From the NCBI RefSeq assembly GCF_008728965.1, contig NZ_VSMC01000006.1, forward strand, positions 62,001-126,000: DNA of 64,000 bases. Direction: 5' to 3'. Under the pieces are notes generated by a model, which worked only from the letters and a program-made list of their open reading frames with translations, made no database searches and was not told the origin of the DNA. Shown one piece after another: positions 33,887 to 44,033 of the stretch (position 1 is the stretch's first letter; the number at the start of each line of letters is the position of its first letter). Source of the DNA: Heminiphilus faecis (GTDB taxonomy: Bacteria; Bacteroidota; Bacteroidia; Bacteroidales; Muribaculaceae). Position numbers and translations under genes: made by a program.

Positions 33887-35407
33887 TCAGCTCTGATGAG
33901 CCTGACGCAAAAGGTCGTTTACAGTCTTTACGGGATTGAATGTAGCGATAGGCACCTCCACAAAAACCGTGTTCCAGTCGCTCATGGCTCCGTTCCACAG
34001 ACCCGGAAGCTCAAGAGCACGGAGCTCCTTGCCGTTCTTGGACTTGGATGATATAAAACCGGTGTCGGGGTCCACATAATCGGGCAGATTAAACTTCCGG
34101 CCTTCGGCATCCTTCACATAGCACACAAGATCCACAGGATTGAAGTGAGTGGCGCGGCCCATCATCTCCTTATAAGCGGAATTGGCCGGATCAATCTGCG
34201 TGCTCTCAAGGATTTGCGGCGAAGTGGACCCGTCGGGATTGTAGGCGATGAACGGGCCTCCACCCGGCTCGCCCTCGTTACGTACCATGCCGCACACTCT
34301 TACCGGACGGTTCAGTTTATTCTTTATATAGAGCACCAGATCCACGTCTTCAAGTGACTTCATCTTCTCATCGCGTATATTCAGGATATCGTGCATGAAT
34401 GCTATCATGGCTCTGACATCGTCCATTGTATAACGGCCCGTATTGATCATGTCAAGATAATTGTCGATAGTATCCACAACCTCCACGAGATATCCGGCTA
34501 TCACTTTCTTGTAGTCGACAGTAGTCTGACGCTGGCTGTCGGGCACTACGTTGTCGATGTTCTTTATAAACACCACGGCCGAGTCTATGTCATTAAGGTT
34601 CTCGATAAGGGCACCGTGACCGCCGGGGCGGAAAAGCAGCTCACCGTTTTCACGGAAAGGAGTGTTATCTGTGTTTACAGCTACGGTGTCGGTAGACTTC
34701 TTCTGTTCCGACAGACTTATGTTATACTTTACCCCAAGACGTTTTTCAAGGTCCGGCAGCGCCTCGGCTATTTTCTTGTCGAAGAGTTCGCGATGCTCGG
34801 GCGACACCGTGAAGTGCAGGTTGACAACGCCGTGTGAGTTAGCAGCAGTCTGCGCTCCCTCCACGAGATGCTCTTCAAGCGGAGTACGCGGTCCCTCGGC
34901 ATAATTGTGAAATTTCAACAGACCCTTGGGCAGACCTCCGTAATTCAAACCCTCCTTTTTCAGAAGAGCTGCCACTATGTCTTTGTATCGGCCGGCACCT
35001 TTCAGTGAATCAAGATCTGCTTCGTACAAGCGCTTGGCGGCCTCGTTCAGCTCGTCATAAAACGCGAAGCGTGGAAGCTCTTTTATAAAGGAGTCGACAG
35101 CCGAACCTTCGGCAGGCACATCCTCGCTGCCGTCAAGAAATTCAAACAGCGCCTTGAACATACGCGATGCAGCACCCGACGCGGGCACAAATTTATACAC
35201 CTGACCTCCATCGGCAAGGAAACGGTCCCAACGGGCTACCGCCTTTTCACGGCCGGCATCGTCAAGGCTTATTATACCGTCGCCCACACGGGCGGTGTCG
35301 AGAATACGCAGATAAGGGAAACCTGTCTCGAAACGACGTAATTGCGCTTCAAAAAGTTCGGGGGCTATGCCTCTTTGCTCCAGTGTTTTTTCGTCTTGAT
35401 TGGTCAT
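33887..35407 (-). CDS. DUF4301 family protein
   Basis: About 506 residues from ATG 35407 (MTNQDEKTLEQRGIAPELFE). A frame upstream to 35437 is excluded by the promoter at 35435-35442. Distinctive segments are VYKFVPASGAASRMFKALFE, GLPKGLLKFHNYAEGPRTPLEEHLVEGA, NGELLFRPGGHGALIENLND and VRVCGMVRNEGEPGGGPFI. These match the Bacteroidetes DUF4301 family, whose GGHGAL and VRNEGEPGGGPF loops look like a nucleotide- or sugar-nucleotide-binding enzyme. The reaction is unknown to me. It is the first gene of a three-gene minus-strand operon with GNAT and thioredoxin. Confidence 0.88.
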   Translation of the reverse strand: MTNQDEKTLEQRGIAPELFEAQLRRFETGFPYLRILDTARVGDGIISLDDAGREKAVARWDRFLADGGQVYKFVPASGAASRMFKALFEFLDGSEDVPAEGSAVDSFIKELPRFAFYDELNEAAKRLYEADLDSLKGAGRYKDIVAALLKKEGLNYGGLPKGLLKFHNYAEGPRTPLEEHLVEGAQTAANSHGVVNLHFTVSPEHRELFDKKIAEALPDLEKRLGVKYNISLSEQKKSTDTVAVNTDNTPFRENGELLFRPGGHGALIENLNDIDSAVVFIKNIDNVVPDSQRQTTVDYKKVIAGYLVEVVDTIDNYLDMINTGRYTMDDVRAMIAFMHDILNIRDEKMKSLEDVDLVLYIKNKLNRPVRVCGMVRNEGEPGGGPFIAYNPDGSTSPQILESTQIDPANSAYKEMMGRATHFNPVDLVCYVKDAEGRKFNLPDYVDPDTGFISSKSKNGKELRALELPGLWNGAMSDWNTVFVEVPIATFNPVKTVNDLLRQAHQS

Positions 35408-35434
35408 ATTGTTGATTTTGGTTAATACTTTGCA

Positions 35435-35442
35435 CAAAAATA
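35435..35442 (-). promoter_or_regulatory. -7 element of the DUF4301 operon promoter
   Basis: TATTTTTG on the minus strand, start near 35430, leader of about 23 bases. Confidence 0.65.
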
Positions 35443-35480
35443 AGAAATATTCGCGTAAAAACCGGCTGCCGCTTATTATA

Positions 35481-37508
35481 TTATCGAGTCATTCGCTTGA
35501 GCAGATTGTAACTCGGCACTATACCAAGTTCTCCGGCCTTGCTAAGGTCCGTCACTCCGGCATCACGGTTTCCAAGTTTCAGATAGAGATATCCCCTGTT
35601 ATAGAAAGCCTCACCCAAATCGGGCTTGAGCTCTATAGCCTTTGTATAAGCGCTGATGGCCGACGTATAGTCGCCTGCACCCACCAGCAGATTGCCTTTG
35701 TTGTAGTACGCGAAAGCCATTCGCGGCGACAGTTCTATCACCCTGTTTATATCGTCGAGGACTTCGGTACGCACCATCTGTTCGGTTCGTTTTACAAGCC
35801 CCGGTACTCCTGCATTGGTCTTGTTATGGCTCATGGACTCGACCTCGGCAAGTTTAAGTCGGGCATTAGCCCGCAATAAATAAGCCAGAACAAAGTCGGG
35901 AGTCAGTTCTATGGCCTTGTCAAGGTCATTTATAGCTGCCTGATAATTGTGAAGTGTGCAGTAGTCCATAGCGCGGCCGAAGTAGTCAATGGCGCGCGGA
36001 GAGTGGGTGGATATATATGATGTATAGTACTCTATCGAAGCGAAGTGCTTGGCTATGGCGTCTTCGTCGGTAAGTTGCGGCTCACGGTTAGTCACCATGA
36101 CAATAAACCGGAGCATGCGTGTGCCGTTGATCTCGTCTATCTCCTTTATATAATAGGGAGCCTCCTTAAGTTCGGTAGAGGTCACATAATAGCTCAAAGT
36201 AAACATGGGTTCTATCTCGACAGCCATGTTGCGGTCCTGAACACGCCCCTTAATGCCGGCGGTGCTGTATTCCTCCTTGACTGTGGCGTTGTTATCGATT
36301 GTCAACAGCGAGGTAAAACGGTTTGCGACATCCTGCTGTGTCTCGGGAGTCTCGGTTCCTTTTGCCACAGACTCATCACTTGCATCATCAGCCACCGGCA
36401 ACTTGGATAGCGCCATCGACTTGCGGTAATCCTTCTCTGCCGATCCGGTATCGCCCATAAGCCTCTTGGCCTCCGACCGCACGAAGTATGCCCCGGCAAA
36501 ACCCGGATATGCCTCGATCACCCGGTCAAGGTCGGTTATCGAGCTTCGGTAGTCGGCTATGTCTTTATACAGCAGAGCGCGGTTATAGAGAGCATGATAG
36601 TTATCGGTATCCAACTGAAGCACTTTGGAGAAGTCATCGATGGCCTTGTTGTTGTCGTGCACTTCCGCACGAAGCAGTCCGCGGTTAAACAGAGCCGTAG
36701 CATTGAGCGGCTCAAGCTGTATGGCATAGTCATAATCGGCCATTGCTCCGAAATAATCATCAAGATTATATCTGAGAAACGCTCTGTTTATGAAAAAGCC
36801 GGCATACTGCGGCTGTAGTTTTATGGCCTCGTCCATATCGGCAAGCGCACTCTTGTAGTCACCTGATGACTTTATGGCTATGTCGGCGCGCATTATATAG
36901 GCGTTGACCGCATTTTTATTTAATTCAAGCGCCTTGTTTATATCATCGACAGCAGCTATCGTATCGCCGGTGGCAAGACGCAGACGGGCACGCCCCACAT
37001 AACCGTTGTCATAACGCGGATATATCCTGAGCAACTCCGCATAACTTTTTTCCGATGCCTCGTAGTCCTTGATTTCCTCCTCGGCAAGAGCTTTGTTAAA
37101 CAATATGCCTTTACTCTCGGGCAGCTGCTCGAGGGCGGTGGTGTAGTCCTCTATAGCCTCGCGGTGACGTCCGAGATTCTGTCGCGCCACACCTCTTACC
37201 TCGTATGCATTGGTTATAAACGGATTCTTCTCTATCGCAAGCGATGCATCAGCCTCCGCGCCAAGATAATCGTCAAGACTGAGTTTGGCTATAGCCCTGT
37301 AAAAATAAGGTTGCGCAAGATACGGTTTGGCCGCTATGACCTGATTGAAATATTGTATGGAGAGCACATAATCTTCAAGATAAAGAGAGTTCTGCCCCAC
37401 ACGCAATACCTGCTCGGTATTGATCTGAGCCTTGATTTGCCCGCAAAAAAATGAACTTATTACGGCAGTTAGTATTATATATTTGATACGTGTGACTAAT
37501 TCAGGCAT
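35481..37508 (-). CDS. Secreted tetratricopeptide-repeat protein
   Basis: 675 residues with a signal peptide (TRIKYIILTAVISSFFCGQIKA). At least twelve TPR units of 34 residues follow, such as LAQPYFYRAIAKLSLDDYLG, ALFNRGLLRAEVHDNNKAID, ALYNRALLYKDIADYRSSIT and, at the C-terminus, AFAYYNKGNLLVGAGDYTSA and EAFYNRGYLYLKLGNRDAGV. A non-TPR stretch with T- and S-rich linkers (about 385-500) interrupts the array. It is probably a periplasmic or outer-membrane scaffold. Its function is unknown. It is divergent from the NADH dehydrogenase gene. Confidence 0.88.
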   Translation of the reverse strand: MPELVTRIKYIILTAVISSFFCGQIKAQINTEQVLRVGQNSLYLEDYVLSIQYFNQVIAAKPYLAQPYFYRAIAKLSLDDYLGAEADASLAIEKNPFITNAYEVRGVARQNLGRHREAIEDYTTALEQLPESKGILFNKALAEEEIKDYEASEKSYAELLRIYPRYDNGYVGRARLRLATGDTIAAVDDINKALELNKNAVNAYIMRADIAIKSSGDYKSALADMDEAIKLQPQYAGFFINRAFLRYNLDDYFGAMADYDYAIQLEPLNATALFNRGLLRAEVHDNNKAIDDFSKVLQLDTDNYHALYNRALLYKDIADYRSSITDLDRVIEAYPGFAGAYFVRSEAKRLMGDTGSAEKDYRKSMALSKLPVADDASDESVAKGTETPETQQDVANRFTSLLTIDNNATVKEEYSTAGIKGRVQDRNMAVEIEPMFTLSYYVTSTELKEAPYYIKEIDEINGTRMLRFIVMVTNREPQLTDEDAIAKHFASIEYYTSYISTHSPRAIDYFGRAMDYCTLHNYQAAINDLDKAIELTPDFVLAYLLRANARLKLAEVESMSHNKTNAGVPGLVKRTEQMVRTEVLDDINRVIELSPRMAFAYYNKGNLLVGAGDYTSAISAYTKAIELKPDLGEAFYNRGYLYLKLGNRDAGVTDLSKAGELGIVPSYNLLKRMTR

Positions 37509-37592
37509 ACCGATACTATAATTTGCTGTATTTTGTTGTAAAGTTACATGTTTAAATCGTATAATCGAGTAATTTTATAAAAAATAACATCT

Positions 37593-38876
37593 ATGACAGG
37601 CAATAAAGAGACTATCGTTGTCGTGGGCGGAGGATTTGCAGGAATGAATTTTATCAAGCGCATAGACCGCGACCGCTATGACGTGATATTGGTTGACCGT
37701 AACAACTTCCACAGCTTCCCGCCACTGTTCTACCAGATAGCATCATCGGGCCTTGAGCCGGCAAGCATATCGTTTCCGTTCCGACGCGAAATACGCAAAA
37801 TGAAAATAAAGCCGCGTTTTCACATGGGCGAAGTGAAACTTCTGGACATTGCCGGCAAAAAGATCGTGACCCAGTTTGAAACTATACACTACGATAAGCT
37901 CGTCATTGCCGCCGGCACCACCAACAACTTTTTCGGCATAGAAGATCTTTACAAGTATGTATTTACGATAAAAAGCACCGGACAGGCCATAAGATGCCGC
38001 AACGAGATACTTGACCGCCTCGAACGGGCCAGCAACAGCACCAACCCCGACACCCGGCGCAAACTGTTAAGCTTCACGGTCATAGGAGGAGGTCCGTCGG
38101 GAGTAGAAGTCGCCGGAGCCATAGGCGAGATGAAGCGTTACATACTGCATCGTGAATATCCGACAATAAAATCCGATGAACTTTCCATAACTCTCATCGA
38201 GGGCAGCGACCGCCTGCTGCATACCATGAGCGGTACCGCTTCGCGCTACGCCCTGAAGTATCTCAAATCGCTTTATGTCGACGTACATCTTCAGAAAACG
38301 ATGCAGTCATACCGCGACAACATCATCACCTTTACCGACGGGTCGACCATGTACTCCGAGATGATGGTGTGGACTGCAGGAGTAACGGGAGAAACGTTTG
38401 AAGTCAGAGGAGGAGAATTGCCTACAGGACCGGGACATCGATTTCTTGTCGACGAATACAACAGAGTGCAAGGTCACGACGATGTTTTTGTAATAGGAGA
38501 CCTCGCTCTGCACACTGACGACCTATATCCCCGCGGGTGCCCGCAACTGGCCCAAGTAGCCATACAGCAGGCACGCAATCTCGCACGCAATCTGAACAGT
38601 GACTGCATGGAGCATCCGTTTGTTTACAACGACAAGGGCTCTATGGCCACCATAGGCTGCAACCGTGCCGTAGCCGATCTGCGCCACATGCACCTTACGG
38701 GCTTTCCGGCATGGTTCACATGGATGTTCATACATCTTATATCCATACTCGGCATGCGCAACAAGCTTGTGGTACTCACCAATTGGGTATGGGCCTATTT
38801 CTCCTACCCCACCTCGTTGCGGCTGCTCATACACCCGGGCCGCTACCCATTGCGCTCACGATGGGGAGAAAGATAG
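37593..38876 (+). CDS. ndh: Type II NADH dehydrogenase (NDH-2), FAD-dependent
   Basis: 427 residues. An FAD Rossmann motif starts at the N-terminus (IVVVGGGFAGMNFIKRI), with VLVDRNNFHSFPPLFYQIA after it. The second, NADH-binding Rossmann motif is FTVIGGGPSGVEVAGAIGEM near 155-175. VFVIGDLALH binds FAD, and CPQLAQVAIQQA is the quinone-side signature. A C-terminal hydrophobic part (TWMFIHLISILGM ... LTNWVWAYFSYPTSLRL) anchors it to the membrane. It passes electrons from NADH to menaquinone without pumping protons. Confidence 0.9.
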   Translation: MTGNKETIVVVGGGFAGMNFIKRIDRDRYDVILVDRNNFHSFPPLFYQIASSGLEPASISFPFRREIRKMKIKPRFHMGEVKLLDIAGKKIVTQFETIHYDKLVIAAGTTNNFFGIEDLYKYVFTIKSTGQAIRCRNEILDRLERASNSTNPDTRRKLLSFTVIGGGPSGVEVAGAIGEMKRYILHREYPTIKSDELSITLIEGSDRLLHTMSGTASRYALKYLKSLYVDVHLQKTMQSYRDNIITFTDGSTMYSEMMVWTAGVTGETFEVRGGELPTGPGHRFLVDEYNRVQGHDDVFVIGDLALHTDDLYPRGCPQLAQVAIQQARNLARNLNSDCMEHPFVYNDKGSMATIGCNRAVADLRHMHLTGFPAWFTWMFIHLISILGMRNKLVVLTNWVWAYFSYPTSLRLLIHPGRYPLRSRWGER

Positions 38877-38919
38877 ACCGCGCCCGCTACCTGTCATGGC
38901 TGATTATTGTATTTTGTTC

Positions 38920-40149
38920 CTAAGGCAGATTTATGGTAAAGGTGGTCAGGGCGTCAGGACCGGTGTAAGGCGATAGCGTCAGTGAGCCGCCGTTAAGCTG
39001 CACCATGCGCCGGCTTATGCTTAATCCTACACCCGTACCGGTGCTTTTCGTAGTGAAAAAAGGTACAAATATCTCGTTAGCCACCTCATCAGGTATATGA
39101 GGGCCATTATCGCTAACTGTCATGACCACTGTATCGGACTCATTGCAGTAAGCCGACAATTCTACACGGCCGTCGGGCATATCGCATACTGCCTCTACCG
39201 CATTTTTCAACAGATTGGCCAATACCTGCCCCATCATATTCTCGTCGGCATAGGCAATCAGCTCATCATCGCACTTCCGTATTATTATGCTGACATCGGA
39301 CGAAGCCCCATACTGCATGGCCAAGCACATCATGCGCTCAAGAAAAGGCTTTACTGAAAATAGTCGCGGCTCGACCTTTGGCATATATACGAGTCTGCGG
39401 TATGAGGACACGAAGCTCACAAGCGACTTTCCCGTAACGGCGATGGTCGACAGTCCCTCACGCAACTCTCCCGGTCCGTCGCCGGCCCTCTCGGCAAGAG
39501 TCTCGCTAAGCGAAGTTATCGGGCCGAGCGAGTTCATTATCTCATGAGTCATGACACGTGTCAGTTTTATCCACGAGTCCACCTCCTTTCGGTCAAGACT
39601 GTCGCTTATGTCATCAAGGACTATTATCTTAATCCGGTGTTGCTGAAGCGTTATTGTCGAGACATTTACCGACAGTGTGCGCCTGCGCCCTTCAGTGGCA
39701 ACCTCCACCGACAAGCGGTCGTTATTTCCGGCCGCCTCGATATGGCACATAAGATCGGCACTTACGCGCTCCATCTGCCTCATGTGGGTAAGCACATCCA
39801 ATCCGAGAAGCGACAGCGCGGCCCTGTTTACCTGAAACACCACTCCGTTGTCGTATACCGACAACACTCCGGCCCCCACGCGGTCAAGTATCGATTCATA
39901 ATAACGCTCTTTTTCCCCGGTCTCAACCCGTATACGTTTCAGCACCCCGCTTATACGGTTTAGCATGACATTTACATCACTGTCGCTGCTTACAGGAAAC
40001 GTTATGGAAGTATCGCCGTTTTCAAGCGCGTCGAGAAGCAGAGCTATCTTGCGGCGGTCAGCCCTTGCACGCTTCACTACGGCATGTATAACCCATATTA
40101 CCGCAATGATACCGATAAAGATGCCTATGTTGAGCCAAGCCCATGTCAT
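38920..40149 (-). CDS. NtrB-type sensor histidine kinase
   Basis: 409 residues. One N-terminal TM helix (NIGIFIGIIAVIWVIHAVV) leads to a HAMP-like linker. A PAS domain (YYESILDRVGAGVLSVYDNG ... LGLDVL) is followed by the H box VMTHEIMNSLGPITSL, N box ANLLKNAVEAV, and G boxes VSDNGPHIPD and GTGVGLSISRRM. It has the simple layout of nitrogen-type kinases that partner sigma-54 regulators. Its start overlaps the regulator's stop by 4 bases (ATGA), giving one operon. The likely target is the divergent ABC operon at 41670-47027. Confidence 0.93.
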   Translation of the reverse strand: MTWAWLNIGIFIGIIAVIWVIHAVVKRARADRRKIALLLDALENGDTSITFPVSSDSDVNVMLNRISGVLKRIRVETGEKERYYESILDRVGAGVLSVYDNGVVFQVNRAALSLLGLDVLTHMRQMERVSADLMCHIEAAGNNDRLSVEVATEGRRRTLSVNVSTITLQQHRIKIIVLDDISDSLDRKEVDSWIKLTRVMTHEIMNSLGPITSLSETLAERAGDGPGELREGLSTIAVTGKSLVSFVSSYRRLVYMPKVEPRLFSVKPFLERMMCLAMQYGASSDVSIIIRKCDDELIAYADENMMGQVLANLLKNAVEAVCDMPDGRVELSAYCNESDTVVMTVSDNGPHIPDEVANEIFVPFFTTKSTGTGVGLSISRRMVQLNGGSLTLSPYTGPDALTTFTINLP

Positions 40150-41468
40150 AGCCCGTATTTTTTCAGTTTGTTATACAGAGTCTGGCGTGTTATGCCGAGC
40201 TTCGAGGCCACAGCGCTAAGATTTCCGCCACAGTCGCCGACAGCCTTAGCTATCATATGGCGTTCCATATCCTCAAGAGTCTCCATACGGTCACCTGTCA
40301 GGTCTGAAGGACGAGGTCCGGAAAGAGAGAAATGCCTTGGGTCAAGGCGCTCACCGTCGCTAAGTATCACGGCTTTCTCCACTACGTGCTGCAGTTCCCT
40401 TATGTTTCCGGGCCAAGAATGCGAAAGCAACAGACGCTCAACGTCACCGCCTGTTTCCGTGACCGGCCGGTCATATTGACGGGCGAAGCGCGCCATGAAT
40501 ATACGCGCGAGCGGCACTATATCCTCTCTGCGCTCTCGCAACGGAGGCAACTGCAGGTGTATGGTGTTTATGCGATAAAGCAGGTCCTCTCTGAAACGCC
40601 CGTCGCCCGTCATTGCGTCAAGATTGCGGTTGGTAGCGCAGATAAGACGTATGTCTACCTTGACCGGTTTATTGCTGCCCACTCTCACCACTTCGCGGTT
40701 CTGCAGCGTCACAAGCAATTTTGACTGAAGATGCGGCGGCAGGTTACCTATCTCGTCCATGAACAGTGTGCTCCCCTCGGCCGCTTCAAACTTACCCTGA
40801 CGATCGGTCACAGCATGGGTGAACGCACCTTTCACATGTCCGAACAGTTCACTCTCAAAAAGAGTTTCGGTCACAGAACCCATATCGACAGTATGCATCG
40901 GTTTGTCACGGCGCCCCGATAGACCGTGAATTTCACGGGCCAGCACCTCCTTGCCGGTTCCGTTTTCACCGGTTATAAGCACATTGGCATCAGTGGGAGC
41001 CACACGCTCCACCATGTCGCGCAGCCGCTTCATCGCATCCGATTCTCCCCAGAACATACCGTTGTCAGCCGACGAAGCCCTCTTGGTACGGCTGCTTGCC
41101 TTCAGCACAGTATCCACAAGCCGGGCATTTTCCCACGGCTTGACTATGAAGTCGCTCGCTCCCTGCTGGATACCTCTGACTGCCAGATCGATATCGGCAT
41201 AGGCCGTAAACAAAACCACAGGCATATCGGGGTTCATACGTTTTATATGTGCAAGCCAGTAAAGGCCCTCGTTACCATTGTTTATACCGGCGCTGAAGTT
41301 CATGTCAAGCAACACGCAGTCAGGCCGGTGATTGCGCAAAGTCTCGTCTATGCGCACCGGCGACGGCAGTGTGATGACCTGCTCGAAGTAAGGACGCAAC
41401 AACAGACTCACCGCCGACAATACGCCACGGTGATCGTCAACTACCAGTATGGCACCATGTTTTTTCAT
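40146..41468 (-). CDS. NtrC-type sigma-54-dependent response regulator
   Basis: 440 residues. The receiver domain has the phospho-acceptor Asp55 in CVLLDMNFSAG. The AAA+ domain has GENGTGKEVLAREI (Walker A) and STLFMDEIGNLP (Walker B). The sigma-54-contacting loop reads GAFTHA where most relatives have GAFTGA. The C-terminal Fis-type HTH is NLSAVASKLGITRQTLYNKL. The -7 element TAGATTTG at 41483-41476 (minus) sits about 8 bases before the ATG. It is the first gene of a regulator-kinase operon, divergent from an ABC operon with a sigma-54-like promoter. Confidence 0.93.
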   Translation of the reverse strand: MKKHGAILVVDDHRGVLSAVSLLLRPYFEQVITLPSPVRIDETLRNHRPDCVLLDMNFSAGINNGNEGLYWLAHIKRMNPDMPVVLFTAYADIDLAVRGIQQGASDFIVKPWENARLVDTVLKASSRTKRASSADNGMFWGESDAMKRLRDMVERVAPTDANVLITGENGTGKEVLAREIHGLSGRRDKPMHTVDMGSVTETLFESELFGHVKGAFTHAVTDRQGKFEAAEGSTLFMDEIGNLPPHLQSKLLVTLQNREVVRVGSNKPVKVDIRLICATNRNLDAMTGDGRFREDLLYRINTIHLQLPPLRERREDIVPLARIFMARFARQYDRPVTETGGDVERLLLSHSWPGNIRELQHVVEKAVILSDGERLDPRHFSLSGPRPSDLTGDRMETLEDMERHMIAKAVGDCGGNLSAVASKLGITRQTLYNKLKKYGL

Positions 41469-41475
41469 ATCGTTG

Positions 41476-41483
41476 CAAATCTA
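41476..41483 (-). promoter_or_regulatory. -7 element of the NtrC/NtrB operon promoter
   Basis: TAGATTTG on the minus strand; a start near 41472 leaves about four bases before ATG 41468. Confidence 0.6.
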
Positions 41484-41626
41484 CTAATTTTAATGTGGAT
41501 ATCAATTACTGCCATAATTTTTATATACTCCATAATGTCTATATTTTTTACGCCGGTGTATGATTTTTTGACAAACATCGCAGCGCATGCAAAGGCAATC
41601 AACTAAACAGCAGCGAGTTGCTTGTT

Positions 41627-41642
41627 TGGCACGCTTTATGTA
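41627..41642 (+). promoter_or_regulatory. Candidate sigma-54 promoter of the ABC operon
   Basis: TGGCACG at 41627-41633 is a perfect -24 element. After CTTT comes ATGTA in the -12 position, where TTGCW is the consensus; the GC of -12 is GT here. The start would fall near 41652, about 18 bases before ATG 41670. The adjacent NtrC-type regulator makes sigma-54 control likely. Confidence 0.6.
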
Positions 41643-41669
41643 ATTTCTTATAGCGATAAATACTACAAA

Positions 41670-43997
41670 ATGATGAAACAATTACATTATGCATGGAAAA
41701 CGCTGATGCACAACAAAGGTATGGCCCTGACCAAAATCATATCACTCGGTCTCGGCCTTACCATGTGCATATTGCTGTTTGCCCGTATCGATTTTGAAAA
41801 CAGTTACGACACATGCTTCAAGGAACATCAAAACATCTACCAGCTGTGGATGCAGTGGAAGCTTGGCGGAGAACTTAATGACCCGCAGATGATGTGTGTA
41901 GGCTCTCTCGCCGGAGCTGTGATGGAAGGGCTTCCCGATATTGTGGAGTCGGCGGTGACCTTACAGCCGGGCGGCATGATCGGCAAGCCGCTGAAGTATG
42001 GCGAGTCATATTATGATGAGCCCAAAATTCTTGCAGATTCACTATTTTTCAGCACTCTCGGCATAGAAGTCCTGTCAGGTAAACCTGTTGAGGACCTCGC
42101 ACAGCCCGGCACAGTATTTTTAAGCGAAAGCCTCGCAAAGAAGATATTTGGCGAAAATGACCCGCTCGGCCAGCAGATAACCTATAACGGCACATGGTTT
42201 CTACATGTAAGAGGCATATACCGCGACATCCCCGACAATGCATCGATACGTCCTCAGGCTGTCATATCACTGCCCACAGTACTTTTGCGCGGCATAGGCA
42301 ACCACTCTTGGGACGGCGGCGACAGCTGGTATGAATACATCAGGCTTAAAGACAAGGATGTCGACATCGACCTGCTCAACAAAAACATCAACAAAATCAT
42401 ACAGCAGCATGCACCCGACACCGATGACGTAGGTCTGTATGCGTTTGTGCGTCCAATCACCGATGCTCACGCAGAGATGAACGAGGATGTGCGTCGCATA
42501 AACACAATAATGTGGGTGCTGGCCATAACCCTGCTGTTCATAGCCTCGCTCAACTACTCGCTGATATCCATATCGTCACTCAACCGCCGGGCAAAGGCCA
42601 TAGGCGTACATAAGTGCAGCGGTGCCGGCTCGGGGTCTATATTCACAATGTTTCTGCTCGAAACCCTCTTCATACTTATCGGCGCGGCCGCGGTCATGGC
42701 GCTGCTTATCCTGAATTTCAGCGATTTTATAGAATACTCCCTTTCCACTCCCATATCCTCTCTCTTTGCCGCCGGCCGATTATGGATACCTGTGGCCGTA
42801 ATATCCGGAGTGCTCATATTGGGAGGCATACTGCCGGGCCACATATTCGCCTCTGTACCCGTGTCGCAGGTATTCCGCCGGGTCACCGAACGCAAACGCT
42901 CATGGAAACGTGCACTGCTCTTCATAGAGTTTTCGGGAGTGGCGTTCATATGCTCGTTGCTGTGCGTCATGTTTGCGCAGTACAGGTATGTGGTCAGCAA
43001 AGACAAAGGCTATGACCTCACCCGGCTCGCCACAGGACCGCTGCCGTCAGTGTACGACAGCAGCGATGCGGTGTTAGCCGTGTACAGAGGTCTGCCTTAT
43101 GTGGAAAAGTTCTCTTCGTCAATTTACACGCCTCTTACCGGCTACTCCGGAGAAATTGTCTATAAAGAGGACCATGGCACCAACTTCTCGACCCGCTACG
43201 ACTACGGCAACAAAGAGTATCTTGACATAATGGGTATGACAATACTTCAGGGCCGCGCTCCCGAAAAGACGGATGAAGTCATAGCCAACCAGACTTTTAT
43301 CCGATACATGGGCTGGGACGAGAAAACGGTACTTACCGAGAACCCGACGATTATAGCGTATGACCAGAGAGTAAGAATAACCGGCATACTCAAAGACTTC
43401 ACCATCAACGGCTTCTTCTCGGAGCAGCAGCCATTTATAATGTACTATCACCCCTATCCGCTCAAAGGACAGATGGTAATGAAACTGAAAGAGCCGTTTG
43501 AAGAAAACCTCAACCGTCTTAACGAGGACATGGCCGAAGCTTTCCCGGCAGGACATATAGAATTCAAAAGCATGGAGCGGATGAACGAAGAGCTTTACAA
43601 AGACGTCAAAGTATTTCGCGACATGACCCTGCTCGCCGCTATAGCGGTAATAATGATCACAGTCATGGGACTTGTCGGGTTCGTGAAGGACGAGATCAAC
43701 CGCCGCTCCAAAGAGATAGCCATCAGAAAAGTCAACGGAGCCGAAACCGCCGACATACTGCGGCTCATGTCGGGCGACATCCTGAAGGTGGCACTTCCCG
43801 CCGTAGCGATCGGCACCGCCATCGCAGCATGGGCCGGCGACATATGGCTCAATATATTTACCGTGAGAGTCGACAACCTATGGATATATTATACACTGAC
43901 CGCCATGACCATATTAATCATAATTCTGGCAAGCGTGGCTCTGCTCTCATGGCAAACCGCCCGAGAAAATCCGTCAAAAAGCCTCAAAAGCGAATAA
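41670..43997 (+). CDS. ABC transporter permease, FtsX/MacB-like (first of two)
   Basis: About 775 residues from ATG 41670 or 41673 (MMKQLHYAWKTLMHNKGMAL). The frame's ATG at 41622 lies inside the sigma-54 promoter and is rejected. The N-terminal TM helix is followed by a large periplasmic MacB-PCD domain. A block of helices follows (ILLFIASLNYSLISISSL ... HKCSGAGSGSIFTMFLLETLFILIGAAA), then a second periplasmic part and C-terminal FtsX helices ending with RENPSKSLKSE. Such proteins export peptides, lipids or drugs, or act as mechanotransducers. It is paralogous to the permease at 44721, with the near-identical segment FASVPVSQVFRRVTERK in both. Confidence 0.92.
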   Translation: MMKQLHYAWKTLMHNKGMALTKIISLGLGLTMCILLFARIDFENSYDTCFKEHQNIYQLWMQWKLGGELNDPQMMCVGSLAGAVMEGLPDIVESAVTLQPGGMIGKPLKYGESYYDEPKILADSLFFSTLGIEVLSGKPVEDLAQPGTVFLSESLAKKIFGENDPLGQQITYNGTWFLHVRGIYRDIPDNASIRPQAVISLPTVLLRGIGNHSWDGGDSWYEYIRLKDKDVDIDLLNKNINKIIQQHAPDTDDVGLYAFVRPITDAHAEMNEDVRRINTIMWVLAITLLFIASLNYSLISISSLNRRAKAIGVHKCSGAGSGSIFTMFLLETLFILIGAAAVMALLILNFSDFIEYSLSTPISSLFAAGRLWIPVAVISGVLILGGILPGHIFASVPVSQVFRRVTERKRSWKRALLFIEFSGVAFICSLLCVMFAQYRYVVSKDKGYDLTRLATGPLPSVYDSSDAVLAVYRGLPYVEKFSSSIYTPLTGYSGEIVYKEDHGTNFSTRYDYGNKEYLDIMGMTILQGRAPEKTDEVIANQTFIRYMGWDEKTVLTENPTIIAYDQRVRITGILKDFTINGFFSEQQPFIMYYHPYPLKGQMVMKLKEPFEENLNRLNEDMAEAFPAGHIEFKSMERMNEELYKDVKVFRDMTLLAAIAVIMITVMGLVGFVKDEINRRSKEIAIRKVNGAETADILRLMSGDILKVALPAVAIGTAIAAWAGDIWLNIFTVRVDNLWIYYTLTAMTILIIILASVALLSWQTARENPSKSLKSE

Positions 43998-44033
43998 TTT
44001 AACACTTACGATAACAATATAAACTTACATATT

